A DNA stretch of 64,000 nt, taken from assembly GCA_963855995.1 (NCBI GenBank), contig OY979728.1, positions 7,241,330-7,305,329 on the forward strand. The letters are read 5' to 3'. The position numbers and the translations under genes were made by a program. The number at the start of each line of letters is the position of its first letter. Position 1 is the stretch's first letter. The stretch comes from Muricea muricata. Its lineage: Eukaryota; Cnidaria; Anthozoa; Malacalcyonacea; Plexauridae. The notes under the pieces were generated by a model, which ran no database searches, was not told the DNA's origin, and saw only the letters and a program-made list of their open reading frames with translations. Positions 1-6,668 of this stretch are shown here, piece by piece.

Positions 1-83
1 ACCACTAGTGCTGGTGACTTGATATATTATCAAGAACTAAAAGAACAACATGAGCCATTACAACAAACAACAATTATTACAAA
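1..83 (+). CDS. Internal exon of an unidentified gene (5' part outside window)
   Basis: Only frame 1 is open here; frames 2 and 3 hit stops within the first 21 bases. It encodes about 27 residues, polar and rich in Gln, Thr and Glu, with a short IYYQELKEQ stretch. The exon ends at a strong donor (AAA|GTAAGT, GT at 84-85), leaving two bases of an unfinished codon. That phase is exactly what the exon at 347 needs, which is the main support for both exons. The true start of the exon and the start codon lie left of the window. No function can be assigned from this piece alone. Confidence 0.55.
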
Positions 84-346
84 GTAAGTAAAGGTGTGCA
101 TTAATGCAAATGACAATTTGAATGATCATGCATGACTTAATTTCAATAAGAATATTATAAGCAGTTATAACAAGACAAACAATTAGAAAACTCCGCAACC
201 TAAGAATGATTGCACTTGTAGTGATATCATTATCATTGTCAGTGATATCATTATCATATTAGATTTAGTCATCGCTGCAATCCTCTTACTTAAAAATATT
301 CACAATGCTCTTATAACTACAGGGGAGTGTTTTATAATCTTTTTAG
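84..346 (+). other. Intron (GT-AG), 263 bp
   Basis: The donor GTAAGT is at 84-89, and the acceptor is a pyrimidine-rich run ending in TTTTTAG at 340-346. The intron is AT-rich and has stops in all plus frames. It contains a 17-bp direct repeat (220-257). Splicing is inferred from the signals and matching phase, not from transcript data. Confidence 0.5.
220..257 (+). repeat. Two-copy direct repeat, 17 bp, in the intron
   Basis: AGTGATATCATTATCAT occurs at 220-236 and again, identical, at 241-257, a period of 21 bp. GATATC palindromes lie inside each copy. It is probably a minor local duplication; no function is apparent. Confidence 0.85.
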
Positions 347-680
347 ACCAAAATGGATCTCAGTTCAAGGAACAACATTTAAATGTGGATGTGTTCTTTG
401 GATTAAAAATGATGATGAAGAAATGCCAGTATTTTCAGTCTTAAAAGACATATGCATGGTACAGAAGAATGTGAATGATGTATGGTTGGTCACTGAAGGC
501 CTCCTGACAACCATATTCAACAGACACCTTAACTCATATGAAGTAAATGAGACAAATAGCATGATGTTGGTCAAACAACAACACCTTCTATACAGCATGC
601 CTCTACATTTAATTAAAGTGGTGCATGAAGGACAAGTAAAAACCCATGTTTGCCCAAAGTACCAAGTGCCAACTGTGTAA
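347..680 (+). CDS. Terminal exon of the same gene, uncharacterised C-terminal domain
   Basis: Base 347 completes the codon left open at 82-83, and 348-680 then gives 110 residues and a TAA stop at 678-680. The reading frame can be extended back to a GTG at 327, but that is intron sequence and not a start. The product is a compact, mixed beta-like domain. It opens with a Trp and a Gly-containing stretch (WISVQGTTF), followed by a Cys-x-Cys, an acidic run (NDDEE), MPVFSVLKDI, FNRHLNSYEV, and a hydrophobic stretch (LLYSMPLHLIKVV) before the C-terminus. The layout of a Pro-x-Phe motif, then Phe-x2-His-x3-Tyr-Glu-Val, then a Pro-Leu-His-Leu tail resembles a recurrent C-terminal segment that I associate with large families of uncharacterised cnidarian and fish proteins. 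That is memory-based, with no named domain. Two AATAAA signals follow within 35 bases. Confidence 0.6.
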
Positions 681-699
681 CAATACAACTGCACAAGAC

Positions 700-714
700 A
701 ATAAATATAATAAA
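700..714 (+). promoter_or_regulatory. Polyadenylation signals, two AATAAA
   Basis: AATAAA occurs at 700-705 and 709-714, 20-30 bases after the stop of the preceding exon. This is where a short 3' UTR would end. Further AATAAA copies at 826-831 and 865-870 could serve as distal signals. Confidence 0.55.
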
Positions 715-1051
715 TATATATAGCTATCTTATATGTCAAAATGTTGACTTTTGTGTTACCCTATTAGAGAATGATTGGTGGATGCATGACCAGTCCTAAC
801 ATTCGTGCCCTGGATATAACTAAGCAATAAAACGTTGAGCTATCATCTGTGTGGATGAAAATACAATAAACTCATGATGCCATGTACAGTAATGCACATT
901 TATGCATTACTGGGGTGTTTTCCCCCCAAAATCACCTGTGAATTGATACTGAAACAATTATTTACCTTGGCCTCAGTACTCGCCAATTATCATGAGTAAG
1001 TTTATGCTGGCAATGTATGCACACCTTACCTAATCTAGAATTAATAACCCT
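715..1051. other. Intergenic, no gene seen
   Basis: AT-rich sequence with scattered stops in all frames. It holds two possible distal AATAAA signals (826-831, 865-870) and the hairpin at 887-912. I see no exon-like open frame with matching splice sites. Confidence 0.5.
887..912. repeat. Perfect inverted repeat, 10-bp arms, 6-base loop
   Basis: CAGTAATGCA (887-896) pairs perfectly with TGCATTACTG (903-912) around the loop CATTTA. It lies just beyond the last AATAAA of the upstream gene. No histone-type 3' stem-loop consensus is present, so I treat it as an uncharacterised palindrome. Confidence 0.8.
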
Positions 1052-1295
1052 GGGGCCAGTTGTTCAAAAGCCGGTTAATTTAAGCCTCAGGTCATCCCAA
1101 AATTAAAAGCGAATTTTCCAATAGCTTGTTTATGAATTTAGAAATATTTTTTCGGAAATCTTGTCTGAATCAACACAGCTTTCTGCTTTGGTGTTTGGGA
1201 GTAAACAGACGCACAGAAATACACAGCCTAAAACACTGGTTTAAACTTTAATCGAGGGAGGGTTAGCGTTAACATGGCTTTGAACAATCGGCCCC
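1052..1295. mobile_element. MITE-like element with imperfect terminal inverted repeats
   Basis: The left end starts GGGGCCAGTTGTTCAAAAGC and the right end, read on the minus strand, starts GGGGCCGATTGTTCAAAGCC. The match continues with substitutions and a one-base gap to about 35 bp, including GTTAA next to the stem. The 244-bp interior has no coding capacity, so this would be a non-autonomous DNA transposon. The GTTGTTCAAA terminal motif is one I associate with abundant short elements in marine invertebrates. I cannot see a clear target-site duplication, so the exact boundaries are tentative. Confidence 0.6.
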
Positions 1296-1546
1296 TGTCG
1301 TTTTTAAAAAGCATCTCGATACAGTAATTAAAATTTGCTTGTCAATAAAGGTACTGCTTTACGTTTACAATCGCTTGACCTATTGTTTGCTCATAGCTTA
1401 TAAATAGCCATATTAACAATGGGTTATGTCACCCACGCTGCTTGTATTGTCTACTGATATATATGTCTGCACTAAATGACAAAATAAGCAAAACTCTACT
1501 TTTATATAGAGTTTTAGACACTGTTATTATGTAAACTAAAACTTAC
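1296..1546. other. Intergenic, nothing recognised
   Basis: AT-rich unique-looking sequence between the MITE-like element and the minus-strand donor at 1541-1546. It contains no open frame of note, no RNA gene signature and no internal repeat beyond short AT runs. Confidence 0.45.
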
Positions 1547-1716
1547 CTCTTTGGCGTCTCCGTTTGCCCTGAGTCTCCTTTAGTTATCACACCAGAGCTT
1601 TCTGGTGCATTTCGATATAATTTCTCCAACAAAACAACGAAATAAGTCAAACAAATACACAAAAGTACATCAACGACCGAGCAACGACAGTTAACATTAT
1701 TTTCCGTCACTGACTC
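1547..1716 (-). other. Possible minus-strand exon with a hydrophobic segment
   Basis: On the minus strand an open stretch of 56 codons plus two bases follows an in-frame TGA (1717-1719) and ends at a good donor, AAAGAG|GTAAGT (intron side 1546-1541). The translation has a 17-residue hydrophobic run (VVDVLLCICLTYFVVLL), then a basic-acidic turn and a polar, Ser/Gly/Thr-rich tail. That could be a signal anchor followed by a linker. There is no ATG in this frame, and I could not find a convincing acceptor upstream. It may instead be a non-coding first exon, or chance. No further exon is visible to the left. Confidence 0.22.
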
Positions 1717-1931
1717 TCACTGGCGGGGTTTTTTACTTTACCGGACTTCACGCCCCAGGAGTAACATAATATCAAACGTATAATTATTAAAGTGCCAAAA
1801 GTTTTGAGTGCTTTTGAGGCAACGATTAAATTCCAGTGAACTAAAGTAAAATATTAATACCAAAAGATATTTAAGACTAAAAGATAAAACCGCGCGGCCA
1901 TTTTGCATTTAGTTATACGTTGCCCCCATCC
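1717..1931. other. Flank with a CG-richer patch, possible minus-strand promoter region
   Basis: No gene is seen. There is a GC-richer patch near 1715-1760 and a CGCGCGGCC cluster near 1891-1900, next to a GCCATTTTG motif. These sit upstream of the doubtful minus-strand exon and could be promoter sequence for it, but nothing here is diagnostic. Confidence 0.25.
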
Positions 1932-1994
1932 ATAGGTGTAATTCTCGCACCTATTGCATTTCTTACCCGTGGCGACGGGAAGGGCGACGGGTAA
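1932..1994. repeat. Two short inverted repeats near the array edge
   Basis: ATAGGTG (1932-1938) pairs with CACCTAT (1948-1954) over a 9-base loop. TTACCCGT (1963-1970) pairs with ACGGGTAA (1987-1994) over a 16-base loop. Both are perfect. They begin a run of palindromes that stops just before the satellite. Confidence 0.75.
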
Positions 1995-2002
1995 CTGGGC
2001 AG

Positions 2003-2077
2003 TTGCTCCATTATGGGGGGTAACTTTTATCCGGGATGAAAATAGTTACACCCGATTAATGGAGTAAAAATTACTCC
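2003..2077. repeat. Long imperfect stem-loop plus overlapping GGAGTAA palindrome
   Basis: CTCCATTA (2006-2013) pairs perfectly with TAATGGAG (2057-2064), extended with one mismatch to TTGCTCCATTA and TAATGGAGTAA. Inside it, a GGGTAAC-type arm (from 2018) faces GTTACACCC (2045-2053), giving an imperfect inner stem. The right arm overlaps a second palindrome, GGAGTAA (2061-2067) and TTACTCC (2071-2077). The repeated TTACTCC/GGAGTAA motif suggests a remnant of a palindromic DNA element. Confidence 0.65.
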
Positions 2078-2101
2078 AAATACTCTCTCACCTCAAACGT
2101 A

Positions 2102-2136
2102 GGTAAAATTTACTCCATTTTGGAGTAAATTCTACC
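2102..2136. repeat. Hairpin with 15-bp arms, one mismatch, next to the array
   Basis: The arm 2102-2116 (core AATTTACTCC) pairs with 2122-2136 (core GGAGTAAATT) around the 5-base loop ATTTT, with one mismatch in 15. The last bases before the satellite read TTTACAGTGTG. This could be the terminus of a transposon, but no matching far end is visible. Confidence 0.75.
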
Positions 2137-2154
2137 CCTTAAAATTTACAGTGT

Positions 2155-2262
2155 GTTTTCGGCGCTCAAACCATCGAGATGAGCGAAATAACATGTTGAA
2201 ATGAGAAACCTATAACTTGCTTGTAAACTGAAAAGAAACGATCTTAGAACAATCAAAATCGC
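2155..2262 (+). repeat. Alpha subunit of the 323-bp monomer (108 bp)
   Basis: First third of the monomer. It begins GTTTTCGGCGCTC and carries TGAGCG at offset 26. An ungapped comparison with the gamma subunit gives about 63 identical positions in 108 by hand count, far above chance. It contains the dyad CGCTCA (2163-2168) and TGAGCG (2180-2185). Confidence 0.8.
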
Positions 2263-2369
2263 GTTTTAAGCGTTCTAGAAGCGATTTAAGCGTAAAAACA
2301 TGCTCAAATCACCAACTAAAAATTGCTGTCTTAAATTGATCACGGCCCCGTTTTTGAGCTTAAAATGGT
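2263..2369 (+). repeat. Beta subunit of the 323-bp monomer (107 bp)
   Basis: Second third of the monomer. It begins GTTTTAAGCG and has TTGAGCG (TTAAGCG in this first copy) one base earlier than in alpha, explained by a single-base gap. The first 65 bases match alpha at roughly two-thirds of positions (shared blocks GTTTT, AGCG, ACATG, AAAT, AAC, TTGC). The block ending CAATCACC-ACCTAAAA is shared with gamma. It includes TTCTAGAA, which in most monomers leaves one XbaI-type TCTAGA site per 323 bp. Confidence 0.78.
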
Positions 2370-2477
2370 GTTCTCAGTGCTAAAGTGAACGAGTTAAGCG
2401 CAATGATGTACTCCAATCACCGACCTAAAAGAGACCTTCTAAATGGAAATTGCAGAACTTAGCAAGTCAACAATCAT
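2370..2477 (+). repeat. Gamma subunit of the 323-bp monomer (108 bp)
   Basis: Final third of the monomer. It begins GTTTTCAGTGCTAAAG in most copies (GTTCTCAG here) and carries TTGAGCG or TTAAGCG at offset 25-26. The start spacing alpha to beta to gamma to next alpha is 108, 107, 108 bp and sums exactly to 323. The 3' part (AACTTAGCAAGTC) aligns with the alpha segment around ATCTTAG. Confidence 0.78.
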
Positions 2478-2799
2478 GTTTTCGGCGCTCAAAGCATCGA
2501 GATGAGCGAAATAACATGTTGAAATGAGAAACCTATAACTTACTTGTAAGCTGAAAATAAACGATCTTAGAACCTTCAAAATCCCGTTTTAAGCGTTCTA
2601 GAAGCGATTTGAGCGTAAAAACATGCTCAAATCACCAACTAAAAATTGCCGTCTTAAATCGATAAGGACGACGTTTTAGAGCTTAAAATGGTGTTTTCAG
2701 TGCTAAAGTGAACGGGTTGAGCGCAATGATGTACTGCAATCACGGACCTAAAAGAGACCTTCTAAATGGAAAATGCACAACTAAGCAAGTCGGGAATCA
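2477..2799 (+). repeat. Variant B monomer, example copy
   Basis: Diagnostic states: ACTTGTAAGCTGAAAATAAAC in alpha, CTTCAAAATCCCG at the alpha-beta border, and TAAATCGATAAGGACGACG in beta. B copies recur throughout the array, including a subtype with CAAACCACC and AAGCACGACG (for example 31390-31712). Confidence 0.8.
2606..2633. repeat. Dyad in beta subunit, 9-bp arms
   Basis: GATTTGAGC (2606-2614) and GCTCAAATC (2625-2633) form a perfect inverted repeat with a 10-base spacer. It recurs in A, B, C and G monomers. D monomers (GATCTGAGC) keep it with one mismatch, and E and E' monomers, where ACATTCGCTAATC replaces the right arm, have lost it. Confidence 0.8.
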
Positions 2800-5376
2800 T
2801 GTTTTCGGCGCTCAAACCATCGAGATGAGCGAAATAACATGTTGAAGTGAGAAACCTATAACTTGCTTGTAAACTGAAAAGAAACGATCTTAGAACATTT
2901 AACATCGCGTTTTAAGCGTTCTAGAAGCGATTTGAGCGTAAAAACATTCGCTAATCACGAACTAAAATCTGCCGTCTTAGATCGATCACGGCCCCGTTTG
3001 AAAGCTTAAAATGATGTTTTCAGTGCTAAAGTGAACGCGTTGAGCGCAATGATGTACTGCAATCACGGACCTAAAAGAGACCTTCTAAATGGAAATTGCA
3101 CATTTTAGCAAGTCGGGAATCATGTTTTCGGCGCTCAAACCATTGAGAGAAGCGAAATAGCATGTTGAAATGAGAAACCTATAACTTGCAGCAAAACTGA
3201 AAAGAAACGATCTTAGAACAATCAAAATCGCGTTTTAAGCGTTCTAGAAGCGATTTGAAAGTAAAAACATGCTCAAATCACCAACTAAAAATTGCCGTCT
3301 TAAATTGATCACGGCCCCGTTTTTGAGCTTAAAATGGTGTTCTCAGTGCTAAAGTGAACGAGTTAAGCGCAATGATGTACTCCAATCACCGACCTAAAAG
3401 AGACCTTCTAAATGGAAATTGCAGAACTTAGCAAGTCAACAATCATGTTTTCGGCGCTCAAAGCATCGAGATGAGCGAAATAACATGTTGAAATGAGAAA
3501 CCTATAACTTACTTGTAAGCTGAAAATAAACGATCTTAGAACCTTCAAAATCCCGTTTTAAGCGTTCTAGAAGCGATTTGAGCGTAAAAACATGCTCAAA
3601 TCACCAACTAAAAATTGCCGTCTTAAATCGATAAGGACGACGTTTTAGAGCTTAAAATGGTGTTTTCAGTGCTAAAGTGAACGGGTTGAGCGCAATGATG
3701 TACTGCAATCACGGACCTAAAAGAGACCTTCTAAATGGAAAATGCACAACTAAGCAAGTCGGGAATCATGTTTTCGGCGCTCAAACCATCGAGATGAGCG
3801 AAATAACATGTTGAAGTGAGAAACCTATAACTTGCTTGTAAACTGAAAAGAAACGATCTTAGAACCTTTAACATCGCGTTTTAAGCGTTCTAGAAGCGAT
3901 TTGAGCGTAAAAACATTCGCTAATCACGAACTAAAATCTGCCGTCTTAGATCGATCACGGCCCCGTTTGAAAGCTTAAAATGATGTTTTCAGTGCTAAAG
4001 TGAACGCGTTGAGCGCAATGATGTACTGCAATCACGGACCTAAAAGAGACCTTCTAAATGGAAATTGCACATTTTAGCAAGTCGGGAATCATGTTTTCGG
4101 CGCTCAAACCATTGAGATGAGCGAAATAGCATGTTGAAATGAGAAACCTATAACTTGCTTGTAATTTGGGAAGAAACGATCTTAGAACCATTAAAATCGC
4201 GTTTTAAGCGTTCTAGAGGCGATTTGAGCGTAAAAACATGCTCAAATCACCAACTAAAAATTGCCGTCTTAAATTGATCACGGCCCCGTTTTTAAGCTTA
4301 AAATGGTGTTTTTAGTGCTAAAGTGAACGAGTTGAGCGCAATGATGTAATGCAATCACGGACCTAAAAGAGACCTTCTAAATGGAAATTGCACATTTTAG
4401 CAAGTCGGGAATCTTGTTTTCGGCGCTCAAACCATTGAGATGAGCGAAATAACATGTTGAAATAAGAAACCTATAACTTGCGGGTAAACTGAAAAGAAAC
4501 GATCTTAGAACAATCAAAATCACGTTTTAAGCGTTCTAGAAGCGATTTGAGCGTAAAAACATGCTCAAATCACCAACTAAAAATTGCCGTCTTAAATTGA
4601 TCACGGCCACGTTTTTGAGCTACAAATGGTGTTTTTAGTGCTAAAGTGAACGAGTTAAGCGCATTGATGTACTGCAATCACGGACCTAAAAGAGACCTTC
4701 TAAATGGAAATTGAAGAACTTAGCAAGTCAAGAATCATGTTTTCGGCGCTCAAAGCATCGAGATGAGCGAAATAACATGTTGAAATGAGAAACCTATAAC
4801 TTGCTTGTAAACTGAAAAGAAACGATCTTAGAACCTTTAACATCGCGTTTTAAGCGTACTAGAAGCGATCTGAGCGTCAAAACATGCTCAAATCACTAAC
4901 TGAAAATTGCCGTCTTATATCGATCACGGCCCCGTTTTAAAGCTTAAAATGGTGTTTTCATTGCTACGCGTTGAGCACAATGATATACTGCAATCACGGA
5001 CCTAAAAGAGACCTTCTAAATGGAAATTGCACATTTTAGCAAGTCGGGAATCTTGTTTTCGGCGCTCAAACCATTGAGATGAGCGAAAGAACATGTTGAA
5101 ATGAGAAACTTATAACTTGCTTGTAAACTGAAAAGAAACGATCTTAGAAAAATCAAAATCGCGTTTTAAGCGTTCTAGAAGCGATTTGAGCGTAAAAACC
5201 TGCTCAAATCACCAACTAAAAATTGCCGTCTTAAATTGATCACGGCCCCGTTTTTGAGCTTAAAATGGTGTTTTTAGTGCTAAAGTGAACGAGTTAAGCG
5301 CATTGATGTACTGCAATCACGGACCTAAAACAGATTTTCTAAATGGAAATTGAAGAACTTAGCAAGTCAAGAATCA

Positions 5377-6668
5377 TGTTTTCGGCGCTCAAAGCATCGA
5401 GATGAGCGAAATAACATGTTGAAATGAGAAACCTATAACTTGCTTGTAATTTGAAAAGAAACGATCTTAGAACCATTAAAATCGCGTTTTAAGCGTTCTA
5501 GAGGCGATTTGAGCGTAAAAACATGCTCAAATCACCAACTAAAAATTGCCGTCTTAAATTGATCACGGCCCCGTTTTTGAGCTTAAAATGGTGTTTTTAG
5601 TGCTAAAGTGAACGAGTTGAGCGCAATGATGTACTGCAATCACGGACCTAAAAGAGACCTTCTAAATGGAAAATGCACAACTAAGAGGGTCGGGAATCAT
5701 GTTTTTGGCGCTCAAACTATCGAGATGAGCGAAATAACATGTTGAAATGAGAAACCTATAACTTGCTTGTAAACTGAAAAGAAACGATCTTAGAACCTTT
5801 AACATCGCGTTTTAAGCGTTCTAGAAGCGATCTGAGCGTCAAAACATGCTCAAATCACTAACTGAAAATTGCCGTCTTATATCGATCACGGCCCCGTTTT
5901 AAAGCTTAAAATGATGTTTTCAATGCTAAAGTGAACGAGTTGAGCGCAATGATGTACTGCAATCACGGACCTAAAAGAGACCTTCTAAATGGAAATTGCA
6001 CATTTTAGCAAGTCGGGAATCTTGTTTTCGGCGCTCAAACCATTGAGATGAGCGAAATAACATGTTGAAATGAGAAACCTATAACTTGCTTGTAATTTGA
6101 AAAGAAACGATCTTAGAACCATTAAAATCGCGTTTTAAGCGTTCTAGAGGCGATTTGAGCGTAAAAACATGCTCAAATCACCAACTAAAAATTGCCGTCT
6201 TAAATTGATCACGGCCCCGTTTTTGAGCTTAAAATGGTGTTTTTAGTGCTAAAGTGAACGAGTTGAGCGCAATGATGTACTGCAATCACGGACCTAAAAG
6301 AGACCTTCTAAATGGAAAATGCACAACTAAGAGGGTCGGGAATCATGTTTTCGGCGCTCAAACTATCGAGATGAGCGAAATAACATGTTGAAATGAGAAA
6401 CCTATAACTTGCTTGTAAACTGAAAAGAAACGATCTTAGAACCTTTAACATCGCGTTTTAAGCGTTCTAGAAGCGATCTGAGCGTCAAAACATGCTCAAA
6501 TCACTAACTGAAAATTGCCGTCTTATATCGATCACGGCCCCGTTTTAAAGCTTAAAATGATGTTTTCAATGCTAAAGTGAACGAGTTGAGCGCAATGATG
6601 TACTGCAATCACGGACCTAAAAGAGACCTTCTAAATGGAAATTGCACATTTTAGCAAGTCGGGAATCT
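5377..6668 (+). repeat. Dimer HOR C-D, 646-bp unit, two copies
   Basis: C at 5377 and D at 5700 are repeated as C at 6023 and D at 6346. The rare marker CTAAGAGGGTCGGG occurs at 5681 and 6327, 646 apart. The two D monomers are nearly identical; the two C monomers differ near their start (AAAGCATCGAG against AAACCATTGAG). Confidence 0.78.

Larger units (their letters stand above)
2336..4130 (+). repeat. Trimer HOR, 969-bp unit, two copies at the left edge
   Basis: The sequence from 2336 recurs at 3305 (shift 969, three monomers) with only scattered single-base differences seen, such as GAACATTTAAC against GAACCTTTAAC near 2895 and 3863. The pattern ends early in the monomer that starts at 4092. 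Confidence 0.75.

Noticed and set aside
327..346. GTG start for the 327-680 open frame
   Set aside because: GTG is not a usual animal start, and this stretch is the pyrimidine-rich end of an intron; the exon begins at 347.
365..739. 124-codon minus-strand open frame
   Set aside because: It overlaps the plus-strand terminal exon in antisense. It is rich in Cys and Tyr as expected for a shadow frame, whereas the plus frame has splice and polyadenylation support.
887..912. Histone 3' stem-loop or bacterial terminator
   Set aside because: The stem sequence and loop do not fit the histone consensus, there is no histone gene, and the setting is eukaryotic.
1880..1910. YY1-type promoter motif (CAAAATGGCCGCG on the minus strand)
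   Set aside because: The core reads ATGGCCGC instead of ATGGCGGC, and there is no supported transcript start; kept only as a weak remark.
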